Assembly (NCBI RefSeq): GCF_042678485.1
Contig: NZ_JBHTKR010000004.1
Location: 468,307 to 532,306, forward strand
Direction of reading: 5' to 3'
From: Seohaeicola saemankumensis
GTDB taxonomy: Bacteria > Pseudomonadota > Alphaproteobacteria > Rhodobacterales > Rhodobacteraceae
Length of the DNA: 64,000 nt
Position 1 is the first letter of the stretch, and the number at the start of each line of letters is the position of its first letter. The notes under the pieces are model-generated. The model was not told the origin of the DNA and ran no database searches. It was given only the letters and a program-made list of their open reading frames with translations. A program made the translations under genes and the position numbers. Positions 54,988 through 63,440 of this stretch are shown here, in pieces.

Positions 54988-55262
54988 TGGTGCTCTGGCA
55001 GGAATGGTGGGTCTGGGTCGTCGTCGGCGTGACGCTGGCCGTGGCCGAGGTGATCTTGCCCGGCTTCATCCTTCTGGGGTTTGCCATCGGCGCGGCCCTC
55101 GTCGGGCTTTTGCTGCTGATTGGCGTGTTGGGCGGCAACCTTTTCGTCTTGATCCTGATCTTCGCGATCGCCTCGCTTGTGGCATGGATCGCGCTGCGCC
55201 GACTGGTCGGCATCCGCAAGGGTCAGGTCAAGATCTGGGATCGCGACATCAACGAGAACTGA
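54987..55262 (+). CDS. NfeD-like short membrane protein
   Basis: Protein of 91 residues with two or three membrane segments in its first 70 residues (VWVVVGVTLAVAEVILPGFILLGFAIGAALVGLLLLIG and a following helix). The soluble OB-fold domain of full-length NfeD is reduced to a short charged tail, making it the short NfeD1-type. NfeD proteins work with the adjacent SPFH protein in membrane domain maintenance. The ATG overlaps the SPFH stop (TGATG). Confidence 0.88.
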   Translation: MVLWQEWWVWVVVGVTLAVAEVILPGFILLGFAIGAALVGLLLLIGVLGGNLFVLILIFAIASLVAWIALRRLVGIRKGQVKIWDRDINEN

Positions 55263-55269
55263 TTGCCCC

Positions 55270-55291
55270 GCGGGGCGTGATCACGCCCCGC
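55270..55291. repeat. 22-bp perfect palindrome between nfeD and pyrF
   Basis: GCGGGGCGTGA followed by TCACGCCCCGC, overlapping the pyrF stop codon. As RNA it forms a stable stem from either strand, located between convergent stops. With no T-run it may be an imperfect terminator or a mRNA 3'-end stem. Confidence 0.6.
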
Positions 55292-55982
55292 GCAATTCGT
55301 CCAGAATAGCCAGCGCCGCCTGACGTGGATCGGCCGCCTGCCAGATCGGGCGTCCCACCACGATATGATCGGCCCCGTCCGCAACGGCCTGCGCCGGGGT
55401 TGCGATCCGCTTCTGATCGCCCTTGTCGGCACCTGCGGGGCGAACACCCGGCGTCACGATCAGGCGGCCTTCGGCCTGTGGCAAGCTGCGGATCAGCGCC
55501 GCTTCCTGCGGCGAGGCGATCACACCATCGGCCCCGGCCTCAAAGGCAAGGGCGGCGCGTTCCAGCACCAGGTCGGTCACGTTGCCGGGTTTGATCAGGG
55601 CCGCGTCAAGATCGCCACGGTCCAGCGAGGTCAGGATCGTCACCGCCAGGATCTTCATGTCCTTGCCGCCGACCCCGTTGCGCGCCGCACGCACCACATG
55701 CGGATCGCCATGTACGGTCAGGAAATCCAGATCGTATTGCGCCAGTCCTCGGACTGCCGCCTCGACCGTGGCGCCGATATCGAACAGTTTCATGTCCAGG
55801 AAGATGCGCTTGCCGTGTTCCTGTTTCAGCTCATTGGCCAGCGCCAGCCCGCCGCCCGTCAGCATCCCAAGGCCGATCTTGTAGAAACCGACCGCATCGC
55901 CCAGCTTTTCGGCCAGGGCCAGGCCCTCCAGCGCGTTCGGCACATCTAGGGCAACGATCAGGCGGTCATCGGTTGCTGTCAT
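55281..55982 (-). CDS. pyrF: Orotidine 5'-phosphate decarboxylase
   Basis: Protein of 233 residues. The catalytic motif FLDMKLFDIGATV (about residues 60-72) carries the Asp-Lys-Asp charge network, DRLIVALDVPN opens the barrel, and VTPGVRPAGADKGDQKRIATP contains the phosphate-binding loop with VVGRPIWQA near the end. It makes UMP from OMP in de novo pyrimidine synthesis. The ATG at 55982 gives the family N-terminus. Stand-alone minus-strand gene, divergent from clpB. Confidence 0.95.
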   Translation of the reverse strand: MTATDDRLIVALDVPNALEGLALAEKLGDAVGFYKIGLGMLTGGGLALANELKQEHGKRIFLDMKLFDIGATVEAAVRGLAQYDLDFLTVHGDPHVVRAARNGVGGKDMKILAVTILTSLDRGDLDAALIKPGNVTDLVLERAALAFEAGADGVIASPQEAALIRSLPQAEGRLIVTPGVRPAGADKGDQKRIATPAQAVADGADHIVVGRPIWQAADPRQAALAILDELRGA

Positions 55983-56331
55983 GGCGGTATCCTTCGGGCA
56001 TGGCATGTCAGGGTTCGGGCGGTGTTAGCGGCTGACCTGTCCGTCGGCAAGACTTGAGATGTGCCGCGCTGGCCGCGCCTGCCCAGCATCCTTGGGCCGT
56101 GCAACGCGCGACCCCTGACTGTCCGTGGTCTTGCGCGACAGCCGAGAGACGAAAAATCTGTCCAGGCAGGATCCATTTTTTCGGGATTTATTCATCATAC
56201 CCGCCGATGGAGGGGCAGGAAGGACTTGAACAGGTTGCGCCGCGCAACCATCTTGGGTCTGAGGCCCGGAACAGGGTGTGCCGCAAAGCGGGCACCACAA
56301 GACGCGGGCGCTTGGAAAAAGGAGAAAGACC
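55983..56331. other. 349-bp pyrF/clpB divergent region
   Basis: No gene is seen. The left part should hold the pyrF promoter on the minus strand. The right part holds the heat-shock promoter of clpB (annotated separately), then a leader of roughly 75 bases before the clpB ribosome site AAGGAGAAAG at 56320-56329. Confidence 0.6.
56225..56253 (+). promoter_or_regulatory. RpoH (sigma-32)-type heat-shock promoter of clpB
   Basis: CTTGAA (56225-56230), a 15-base gap, then AACCATCT (56246-56253). This matches the sigma-32 pattern CTTGAA and CCCCATNT with 13-17 spacing, at the expected position upstream of a classical heat-shock gene. Predicted start near 56260. Confidence 0.75.
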
Positions 56332-58950
56332 ATGGACTTGAGCAAGTTCACGGAGCGGTCGCGCGGTTTCGTTCAGGCTGCACAGACCATCGCCATGCGC
56401 GACAATCACCAGCGTCTGGCCCCCGAACACATTCTGAAAGCATTGATGGACGACGATCAGGGGCTGGCCAGCAACCTGATCAAACGCGCAGGCGGCGACC
56501 CCGTGCGCGTGGCCGAAGCAACTGCGCTGGCGCTGGGCAAGATCCCGAAAGTGTCGGGCGATGCGGGGCAGGTCTATCTGGACAATGTCACTGTCAAGGT
56601 GCTGGACGAGGCCGGCAAGCTGGCCACCAAGGCCGGTGACAGCTTTGTGCCGGTCGAGCGTATTCTGATGGCGCTCTGCATGGTCAAATCACCTGCCAAG
56701 GACGCGCTGGATGCAGGAAGCGTCACAGCGCAGAAGCTGAACGAGGCGATCAACGACATTCGCAAAGGCCGCACCGCCGACACGGCCAGTGCCGAAGAAG
56801 GCTATGACGCGCTGAAGAAATACGCCCGCGATCTGACCGAGGCGGCCGAAGAGGGCAAGATCGACCCGATCATCGGCCGGGACGAGGAAATTCGTCGTGC
56901 GATGCAGGTTCTCAGCCGCCGCACCAAGAACAACCCGGTCCTGATCGGTGAGCCCGGTGTCGGCAAGACCGCCATCGCCGAAGGTCTGGCGCTTCGCATC
57001 GTCAATGGCGACGTGCCGGAATCCCTGCGTAACAAACGCCTTATGGCGCTTGATATGGGCGCGCTGATTGCTGGCGCGAAATATCGCGGTGAATTCGAGG
57101 AGCGGCTGAAAGCCGTCCTGAACGAGGTGACCGCAGCCGCAGGCGAGATCATCCTGTTCATCGACGAGATGCACACGCTGGTCGGTGCCGGTAAATCCGA
57201 CGGCGCGATGGATGCGGCCAACCTGATCAAGCCCGCTTTGGCGCGCGGTGAATTGCACTGCGTTGGCGCAACCACGCTGGATGAATACCGCAAATACGTG
57301 GAAAAGGACGCAGCCCTTGCGCGGCGGTTCCAGCCGGTGATGGTGTCCGAGCCGACAGTCGAAGACACGATCTCGATCCTGCGGGGCATCAAGGAAAAGT
57401 ATGAGCTGCACCACGGTGTGCGGATCAGCGACAGCGCACTGGTGGCAGCGGCGACCCTGTCGCACCGTTACATCACCGACCGTTTCCTGCCGGACAAGGC
57501 GATCGACCTGATGGATGAGGCCGCCAGCCGTCTGCGCATGGAAGTGGACAGCAAGCCCGAAGAACTGGACGCGCTGGACCGCGAGATCCTGCAAAAGCAG
57601 ATCGAGGCCGAAGCGCTGCGGCTGGAAGATGACGCTGCCTCCAAGGATCGTCTGGGCACGCTGGAAAAGGATCTGGCCGAGCTGATGGAACGCTCTGCCG
57701 AGATGACCGCGAAATGGCAGGCCGAGCGTGACAAGCTGGCCGGTGCGCGCGACCTGAAAGAGCAGCTTGACCGTGCCCGCGCCGAGCTGGACATCGCCAA
57801 GCGCGAGGGCAACCTGGCCAAAGCCGGGGAGCTGTCCTATGGCGTGATCCCGCAGCTTGAGAAACAGCTGGCCGTGGCCGAGGAAACCGGCGCCGATGGT
57901 GTGATGGTCGAAGAGGCCGTGCGCCCCGAGCAGATCGCACAGGTCGTGGAACGCTGGACCGGCATTCCAACCACCAAGATGCTGGAAGGCGAACGTGAAA
58001 AGCTGCTGCGCATGGAGCAGGAGCTGGGCCGCCGCGTGATCGGGCAGAACACTGCCGTGAAAGCGGTGGCCAATGCCGTGCGCCGCGCGCGTGCCGGGCT
58101 GAACGACGAGAACCGGCCGCTGGGCTCGTTCCTGTTCCTGGGGCCGACGGGCGTGGGCAAGACCGAACTGACCAAGGCCGTGGCTGAATACCTGTTTGAC
58201 GACGAGAACGCGATGGTGCGGATCGACATGTCGGAATTCATGGAGAAGCATTCGGTCAGCCGCCTGATCGGCGCCCCTCCGGGCTATGTCGGCTATGACG
58301 AGGGCGGTGTCCTGACCGAGGCCGTGCGGCGCAGACCCTATCAGGTCGTGCTGTTCGACGAGGTGGAAAAGGCGCACCCGGATGTCTTCAACGTGCTGTT
58401 GCAGGTGCTGGATGACGGTGTGCTGACCGATGGTCAGGGTCACAGGGTCGACTTCAAGCAGACGCTGATTGTCCTGACATCGAACCTTGGGGCGCAGGCG
58501 CTCAGCCAGCTTCCGGATGGTTCGGACGCCTCTGCTGCCAAGCGCGATGTGATGGATGCGGTGCGGGCGCATTTCCGACCCGAGTTCCTGAACCGCCTGG
58601 ACGAGACGATCATCTTCGACCGCCTGTCGCGCAAGGACATGGACGGGATCGTCGAGATCCAGTTGCGCCGGTTGCTCAAGCGGCTTGCGGCGCGCAAGAT
58701 CGTGCTGGAACTGGATGCCGCGGCCAAGACCTGGCTGGCCGATGAAGGCTATGATCCGGTGTTCGGCGCACGTCCGCTGAAGCGGGTGATCCAGCGCGCG
58801 CTGCAGGATCCGCTGGCCGAGATGCTGCTGGCCGGTGACATCAAGGATGGCACGATCGTTCCGGTGTCGGCCGGGGCGGATGGCCTGATCATCGGCGACC
58901 GCATCGCCGCATCGAACCGACCCAAGCCGGACGATGCCGTGCTGCACTGA
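56332..58950 (+). CDS. clpB: ATP-dependent chaperone ClpB
   Basis: Protein of 872 residues, the normal ClpB length. Order: N-terminal repeat domain (1-145), first AAA+ module with Walker A GEPGVGKT at 206-213 and Walker B ILFIDEMHTL, the long coiled-coil M domain (about 400-520), and second AAA+ module with Walker A GPTGVGKT at 604-611, pore loop GYVGYDEGG and LFDEVEKAHPDVFN. It extracts and refolds aggregated proteins with DnaK. The ATG at 56332 has GGAGAAAG upstream. RpoH-type promoter and intrinsic terminator frame it as a single-gene unit. Confidence 0.97.
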   Translation: MDLSKFTERSRGFVQAAQTIAMRDNHQRLAPEHILKALMDDDQGLASNLIKRAGGDPVRVAEATALALGKIPKVSGDAGQVYLDNVTVKVLDEAGKLATKAGDSFVPVERILMALCMVKSPAKDALDAGSVTAQKLNEAINDIRKGRTADTASAEEGYDALKKYARDLTEAAEEGKIDPIIGRDEEIRRAMQVLSRRTKNNPVLIGEPGVGKTAIAEGLALRIVNGDVPESLRNKRLMALDMGALIAGAKYRGEFEERLKAVLNEVTAAAGEIILFIDEMHTLVGAGKSDGAMDAANLIKPALARGELHCVGATTLDEYRKYVEKDAALARRFQPVMVSEPTVEDTISILRGIKEKYELHHGVRISDSALVAAATLSHRYITDRFLPDKAIDLMDEAASRLRMEVDSKPEELDALDREILQKQIEAEALRLEDDAASKDRLGTLEKDLAELMERSAEMTAKWQAERDKLAGARDLKEQLDRARAELDIAKREGNLAKAGELSYGVIPQLEKQLAVAEETGADGVMVEEAVRPEQIAQVVERWTGIPTTKMLEGEREKLLRMEQELGRRVIGQNTAVKAVANAVRRARAGLNDENRPLGSFLFLGPTGVGKTELTKAVAEYLFDDENAMVRIDMSEFMEKHSVSRLIGAPPGYVGYDEGGVLTEAVRRRPYQVVLFDEVEKAHPDVFNVLLQVLDDGVLTDGQGHRVDFKQTLIVLTSNLGAQALSQLPDGSDASAAKRDVMDAVRAHFRPEFLNRLDETIIFDRLSRKDMDGIVEIQLRRLLKRLAARKIVLELDAAAKTWLADEGYDPVFGARPLKRVIQRALQDPLAEMLLAGDIKDGTIVPVSAGADGLIIGDRIAASNRPKPDDAVLH

Positions 58951-58983
58951 CATGGCAACGGGTCAATCGACCCCTGCTTGAAC

Positions 58984-59012
58984 AAAAAAGGCGGGCCAAG
59001 GGCCCGCCTTTT
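58984..59012. terminator. Intrinsic terminator after clpB
   Basis: GGCGGGCC (58990-58997) pairs with GGCCCGCC (59001-59008) around three bases, flanked by A6 on the left and TTTT on the right, so it can act for clpB and for the convergent fasciclin gene. Confidence 0.92.
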
Positions 59013-59038
59013 CCATTGGTCCGATAACCCGCTGCGGA

Positions 59039-59518
59039 TTATTCCGGCAGGATCACTGCGTCGATGACGTGGATCACGCCGTTTGAGGTTTCGATGTCCG
59101 CGGTCACGACATTGGCGCCGTTCACGGTCACGCCGCCTTCGGTCATGATGGTCACGTCGCCACCCTGGACGGTGGTTGCCATCATGTTGTTGGACAGATC
59201 GCCCGACATGACCTTGCCGGCCACGACGTGATAGGTCAAGATCGCCACCAGCGTATCCTTGTTTTCCGGCTTCAGCAGGTCTTCGACGGTGCCTGCGGGC
59301 AGGGCTGCAAAGGCTTCATCCGTCGGGGCGAAGACGGTGAAGGGACCTTCGCCTTTGAGGGTGTCGACCAAGCCTGCGGCCTGTACGGCGGCGACCAGCG
59401 TGTTGAAGCTGCCGGCTTCGACGGCAGTGTCGACGATATCCTTGGACATGCCGCCGGCAAAGGCGGGGCCCGCCATCAGGGCGGCTGCGGTCATGGCAAG
59501 ATAGGTTCTGCGGAACAT
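59039..59518 (-). CDS. Secreted fasciclin (FAS1)-domain protein
   Basis: Protein of 159 residues. A signal peptide (1-21, ending GPAFA) precedes one FAS1 domain: SFNTLVAAVQAAGLVDTLKGEGPFTVFAPTDEAFAALPAGT is the H1 motif and ends with the NGVIHVIDAVILP H2 motif. Such domains mediate adhesion in the periplasm or outside the cell. GGGAGAAAA upstream of the ATG at 59518 is a strong ribosome site. Stand-alone gene. Confidence 0.94.
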   Translation of the reverse strand: MFRRTYLAMTAAALMAGPAFAGGMSKDIVDTAVEAGSFNTLVAAVQAAGLVDTLKGEGPFTVFAPTDEAFAALPAGTVEDLLKPENKDTLVAILTYHVVAGKVMSGDLSNNMMATTVQGGDVTIMTEGGVTVNGANVVTADIETSNGVIHVIDAVILPE

Positions 59519-59705
59519 GTGTTTTCTCCCGGTAATTGTCAGGACGCCGTCATTGGCATCGTAACCATTACGCCGCGCATCCGCATCTGGTTCACCGGGG
59601 TTTTCCGCCTGTCCGGCTTGACGAAAAAGGGCGCAGCCCTAAGCCACGCCCTGTTTCGGTTTCCACTGAAAATCTTGTGATCCGGCGCGAGTGCGCCGTG
59701 ATCAA

Positions 59706-59737
59706 TTCCGCCTGGGGTTGATTCCGCCTGGGGTTGA
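59706..59737. repeat. Tandem duplication of a 16-bp unit
   Basis: TTCCGCCTGGGGTTGA occurs twice head to tail (59706-59721 and 59722-59737), just beyond the stop of the DUF302 gene. It looks like a recent slippage duplication. Confidence 0.9.
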
Positions 59738-59744
59738 TATTGTC

Positions 59745-60188
59745 CTACTGGCCGATCGCTGCCCGCGCAATCGTGTCCAGAAGCGCTTCGACCTCTTTCA
59801 TCGCACCCTCGGGAAAGCTGCGGAATCCGATCATGGTCTGATCCGGCGTATCGGGCGATACGGCGACGAAGATGTCATAGGGGCAGAACACGATGTTCAT
59901 GGGGTCCGCCTCCATCACCTTGCGCGACACCGCCGCCGAACAGAAGCTGTAGACATCCGCCTTGAGGAAGATCGTCACGTCCGATCCCACATCGGCCCTT
60001 GTCCGTTCCAGCATATCGCCCACATGCGAGGTGCTGTCGATCACAAGCCCCTGGTCGATGATCGCGTTCTCCAGCCCGAAAATCACATCCTCGAAGGGCT
60101 GGTTCGTGGTGTAGGTGATCATGTCCTGCGCCGCCGCCGTGGTCGCGATGCAGGCGGCAAGGCTCGCTGTCATCAACAAAGTCTTCAT
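59745..60188 (-). CDS. Secreted DUF302 family protein
   Basis: Protein of 147 residues. A signal peptide (1-20, ending TTAAA) precedes a DUF302 domain: TTNQPFEDVIFGLENAIIDQGLVIDSTSHVGDML, DVTIFLKADVYSFCSAAVSRKVMEADPMNIVFCPYDIFVAV and a FRSFPEGAMKEVEALLDTIA ending. DUF302 proteins are small dimeric beta-alpha folds of unknown function, often linked to sulfur oxidation or respiration loci. Two cysteines in the core could form a disulfide or bind a metal. The ATG at 60188 has GGAGGAACC upstream. Confidence 0.87.
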   Translation of the reverse strand: MKTLLMTASLAACIATTAAAQDMITYTTNQPFEDVIFGLENAIIDQGLVIDSTSHVGDMLERTRADVGSDVTIFLKADVYSFCSAAVSRKVMEADPMNIVFCPYDIFVAVSPDTPDQTMIGFRSFPEGAMKEVEALLDTIARAAIGQ

Positions 60189-60331
60189 GCTTGGTTCCTC
60201 CTTGGAGTGCATTGGCCAGTCGGATTATCCGATCTCCGGATTGCGTCCCTTGGCGCATCCGGTCGAAGTCCGAACATGCCTTGTCGCAACGTCCTTAATT
60301 TCGCAATGTATACCTATGGTCACATATTGCA

Positions 60332-60345
60332 TTGATACAAATCAA
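60332..60345. promoter_or_regulatory. Perfect FNR/FnrL box upstream of the GltB-like gene
   Basis: TTGAT (60332-60336), ACAA, ATCAA (60341-60345) is an exact match to the FNR consensus TTGAT-N4-ATCAA. It ends 13 bases before the ATG and runs into the ribosome site, so binding here would favour repression or roadblock of transcription. Probably a site for the FnrL protein found in this lineage. Confidence 0.6.
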
Positions 60346-60358
60346 AAGGATTGAACGT

Positions 60359-61852
60359 ATGGATTTTGCAATGAACGCCCTGTTGTTGCTGGCGCTGCTT
60401 TTCGTGATGGCGCTGGGCGTTGGCGTTCTGGCAGCCTTGCTGTTCTTTGTGGTGGACAAGCTGCAGACCGGCGATGCGGTGCGGCGCAATTATCCGGTGA
60501 TCGGGCGGTTCCGGCATCTGTTCACGGCGCTGGGCGAATTCTTTCGGCAGTATTTCTTTGCCATGGACCGCGAGGAAATGCCCTTCAACCGCGCGCAGCG
60601 CGACTGGGTCTATCATTCCACCAAGGGGCAGGGGAATACGGTCGCCTTCGGATCGACCCGCAACCTTTCGATCCCCGGCACGCCGATTTTCGTCAATGCG
60701 GTGTTCCCGCCGCTGGACGATCAGTTCTCGGTGACGCAACCCATGGTCATCGGGCCGACGGCGGCCATTCCTTACCGCGCAAAGTCGATCTTCAACATAT
60801 CTGGCATGAGCTATGGCGCGATATCGCGCCCGGCGGTCGAGGCGCTGAGCCGGGGGGCCGCCAAGGCCGGCATATGGCTGAATACGGGCGAGGGGGGGCT
60901 GTCCCCTTTCCATCTGACCGGGGCCTGCGACATCGTCTATCAGATTGGTACGGCAAAATACGGGGTGCGCGATGAACATGGCAACCTGAGCGACGAAAGG
61001 CTGCGCGAGGTCTCGGACAATCCGCAGGTCCGCATGTTCGAACTGAAGCTGGCGCAGGGCGCGAAACCCGGTAAAGGGGGCATCCTGCCGGGTGAAAAGG
61101 TCAATGCCGAGATCGCGGCAATCCGCGGGATCCCGGTGGGCCGCGACAGTGTCTCGCCCAACCGTCACCTAGAGATCGACAGCTTTGAAAGCCTGCTGGA
61201 CGTGATCGGCCATATCCGCAAGGTCACGGGCAAGCCGGTTGGTTTCAAGACGGTGATCGGATCCTCGGAAGCATGGGAGGATCTGTTCACCCTGATCAAC
61301 AGTCGCGGCGCAAACAGCGCGCCTGATTTCATCACGGTCGACGGGGGCGAGGGGGGCACGGGCGCCGCCCCAATGCCGCTGATCGATCTTGTCGGCATGC
61401 CGCTGCGCGAGGCGCTGGTCAGGATTGTGGACCTGCGCGACCGCCACGGCCTCAAGGACAGGATCCGGATCATCGCCAGCGGCAAGCTGGTCAATCCCGG
61501 CGATGTGGCCTGGGCGATCTGCGCGGGCGCCGATTTCGTCACCTCGGCGCGCGGCTTCATGTTCAGCCTGGGCTGCATCCAGGCGCTGAAATGCAACCGC
61601 AATACCTGCCCCACGGGCATCACGACCCATGATCCCAAATTGCAGCGCGGCCTTGTGGTCGAGGACAAGTTCGAAAAGGTGGCCAATTACGCCAAGTCCA
61701 TCATCAAGGAGGTCGAAACCATCGCCCATTCCGTCGGCGTGGCCGAACCGCGCCTGATGCGGCGGCGCCATGTCAGACTGGTGCAGGCCAATGGCGAGTC
61801 GATCCCGCTCAACAAGATTCGCCCAAGTTACAATCCGACCACGCCAATGTGA
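60359..61852 (+). CDS. FMN-binding glutamate synthase-family membrane-anchored protein (GltB-like)
   Basis: Protein of 497 residues. One or two N-terminal membrane segments (about 5-35) precede a glutamate synthase central domain: SIFNISGMSYGAISRPAVEALSRGAAKAGIWLNTGEGGLS, RDSVSPNRHLEIDSFE, PDFITVDGGEGGTGAAPMPLID and ADFVTSARGFMFSLGCIQALKCNRNTCPTGI, whose cysteines may bind an Fe-S cluster. It lacks the amidotransferase domain, so it is not a complete glutamate synthase; the substrate is unknown. The ATG at 60359 has AAAGGA upstream. A perfect FNR box lies just before it. Confidence 0.9.
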   Translation: MDFAMNALLLLALLFVMALGVGVLAALLFFVVDKLQTGDAVRRNYPVIGRFRHLFTALGEFFRQYFFAMDREEMPFNRAQRDWVYHSTKGQGNTVAFGSTRNLSIPGTPIFVNAVFPPLDDQFSVTQPMVIGPTAAIPYRAKSIFNISGMSYGAISRPAVEALSRGAAKAGIWLNTGEGGLSPFHLTGACDIVYQIGTAKYGVRDEHGNLSDERLREVSDNPQVRMFELKLAQGAKPGKGGILPGEKVNAEIAAIRGIPVGRDSVSPNRHLEIDSFESLLDVIGHIRKVTGKPVGFKTVIGSSEAWEDLFTLINSRGANSAPDFITVDGGEGGTGAAPMPLIDLVGMPLREALVRIVDLRDRHGLKDRIRIIASGKLVNPGDVAWAICAGADFVTSARGFMFSLGCIQALKCNRNTCPTGITTHDPKLQRGLVVEDKFEKVANYAKSIIKEVETIAHSVGVAEPRLMRRRHVRLVQANGESIPLNKIRPSYNPTTPM

Positions 61853-61919
61853 GAAGACGTGCTTTTGAAAAGCGGACAGGCCGCGATAAATGCTTGTGTG
61901 GTAAATGGAGGAGAGGCGC

Positions 61920-62825
61920 ATGGCCAACCGTTGGAAACCAGACCTGACTGAACGTGACGTGACGCCCGAAAGCGTCTATCTGAACCGCCGCTCGCTTTTG
62001 TCGGGTGTTGCGGGTCTGGGGTTGGTGGGGCTGGCGGGGCCAGGCCAGGCACAGTCTGGCGACCTCAAGCCGAATACTTTCGAAGAGATCACCAGCTACA
62101 ACAACTTCTATGAGTTCGGCACCGACAAGGGTGACCCGGCGAGATATGCAAGCCGCATGACCACTTCGCCCTGGACTGTCAGGATCGACGGGATGGTTGA
62201 CCGCCCGGCCGATTACACATTCGAAGACATCATGGCCCGCATGACCGTAGAAGAGCGGATCTACCGTCTCCGCTGTGTCGAGACCTGGTCGATGGTGGTT
62301 CCGTGGAACGGGTTCGAACTTGCCGATCTTCTGAAAATGGCGGGCGTGAAGTCGGGCGCGAAATACGTGGCCTTCGAAACCCTCCTGCGCCCCGAGGAAA
62401 TGCCCGGCGTACGCTTTCCCGTGCTGGACTGGCCCTATGTCGAAGGCCTGCGCCTGGATGAGGCGATGCATCCCCTGACCATCATGGCCACCGGCATCTA
62501 TGGTCGGGACATCCCCAACCAGAACGGCGCTCCCCTGCGTCTGGTGGTTCCATGGAAATACGGGTTCAAGTCGATCAAGTCGGTGGTACGCATCACCCTG
62601 ACCGACAAACAGCCGCCAACCAGCTGGAACAAGTCCTTGCCGCGCGAATACGGCTTTTACAGCAACGTGAACCCCGAGGTGGATCACCCGCGCTGGAGTC
62701 AGGCCACGGAAAAGCGGATCGGCGCGGGCCTTTTCGCCCGGAACCAGCCGACACTGATGATGAATGGCTATGCCGATGAGGTCGCAAGCCTCTATGCCGG
62801 CATGGACCTGGCAAAGAACTACTGA
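61920..62825 (+). CDS. msrP: Periplasmic methionine sulfoxide reductase catalytic subunit MsrP
   Basis: Protein of 301 residues. A twin-arginine signal (LNRRSLLSGVAGLGLVGLAG, about 21-40) precedes a sulfite-oxidase-fold molybdopterin domain. The Mo-coordinating Cys119 is in RLRCVETWSMVVPWNG, and KYGFKSIKSVVRI and NPEVDHPRWSQATEKRIG are MsrP hallmarks. It repairs oxidised methionine in periplasmic proteins using electrons from MsrQ. The ATG at 61920 has GGAGGAGAGG upstream. Adjacent msrQ (3-bp gap) confirms the assignment. Confidence 0.96.
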   Translation: MANRWKPDLTERDVTPESVYLNRRSLLSGVAGLGLVGLAGPGQAQSGDLKPNTFEEITSYNNFYEFGTDKGDPARYASRMTTSPWTVRIDGMVDRPADYTFEDIMARMTVEERIYRLRCVETWSMVVPWNGFELADLLKMAGVKSGAKYVAFETLLRPEEMPGVRFPVLDWPYVEGLRLDEAMHPLTIMATGIYGRDIPNQNGAPLRLVVPWKYGFKSIKSVVRITLTDKQPPTSWNKSLPREYGFYSNVNPEVDHPRWSQATEKRIGAGLFARNQPTLMMNGYADEVASLYAGMDLAKNY

Positions 62826-62828
62826 ACG

Positions 62829-63440
62829 ATGCTGGCGGATCAGGTGAATACCGCGGTCCGCCGCATCCCCGTCTGGCTGGTCTATTGTCTTGGCCTGCTG
62901 CCAGCGCCCTGGTTTCTGTATCTGGGGCTGACTGGCGGCCTGGGGGTCGAGCCGATCAAGGCGCTGGAACATGAGTTGGGCCTGTTGGCCCTGCAGATCA
63001 TGGTGGCGGGTCTGTGCATCACCCCGCTGCGCCGCTACGCCGGGCTGAACCTGCTGCGGTTCCGGCGCGCGCTGGGTGTTCTGTGCTTTACCTATGTGGC
63101 GCTGCACCTGCTGGTCTGGCTGGTGCTGGATGTGCAAAGCCTTGCACGGATCTGGGCCGATATCGTGAAGCGTCCTTATATAACGATCGGGATGTCGGCC
63201 TTCGTGCTGATGATCCCGCTGGCCCTGACATCCAATGACCTGTCGGTGCGAAAGCTGGGCCCCCTGTGGCGGCGACTGCACAAACTGACATATGTCGTGG
63301 TGCCGCTGGGGGCGATTCACTTCGTGATGCTGCGGAAAGGCTTCCAGCTTGAACCGCTCGTCTACCTTCTGGCCATTGCCGTGCTGCTGGCCCTGCGCCT
63401 GCCAGTGCTGGCAAGGCCCCGGCGCGTCAGCCGGGCCTGA
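62829..63440 (+). CDS. msrQ: Haem membrane subunit MsrQ
   Basis: Protein of 203 residues with about six membrane segments and the ferric-reductase-like layout of MsrQ. The haem-ligand histidines are likely in VALHLLVWLVLD (about 95) and RLHKLTYVVVPLGAIHFVML (about 157 and 170), with FRRALGVLCFTYVALH as the conserved block. It transfers quinol electrons to MsrP in the periplasm. The TMO family name YedZ is synonymous. The gene starts 3 bp after msrP. Confidence 0.94.
   Translation: MLADQVNTAVRRIPVWLVYCLGLLPAPWFLYLGLTGGLGVEPIKALEHELGLLALQIMVAGLCITPLRRYAGLNLLRFRRALGVLCFTYVALHLLVWLVLDVQSLARIWADIVKRPYITIGMSAFVLMIPLALTSNDLSVRKLGPLWRRLHKLTYVVVPLGAIHFVMLRKGFQLEPLVYLLAIAVLLALRLPVLARPRRVSRA

Noticed and set aside
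56689..58953. 754-residue open frame antisense to clpB
   Set aside because: It mirrors clpB exactly, has His/Gln/Arg-rich composition typical of the reverse of GC-rich coding DNA, and shows no domain or ribosome site.
61809..63320. 503-residue open frame antisense to msrP-msrQ
   Set aside because: Both genes on the plus strand are unambiguous; the reverse frame has no start context.
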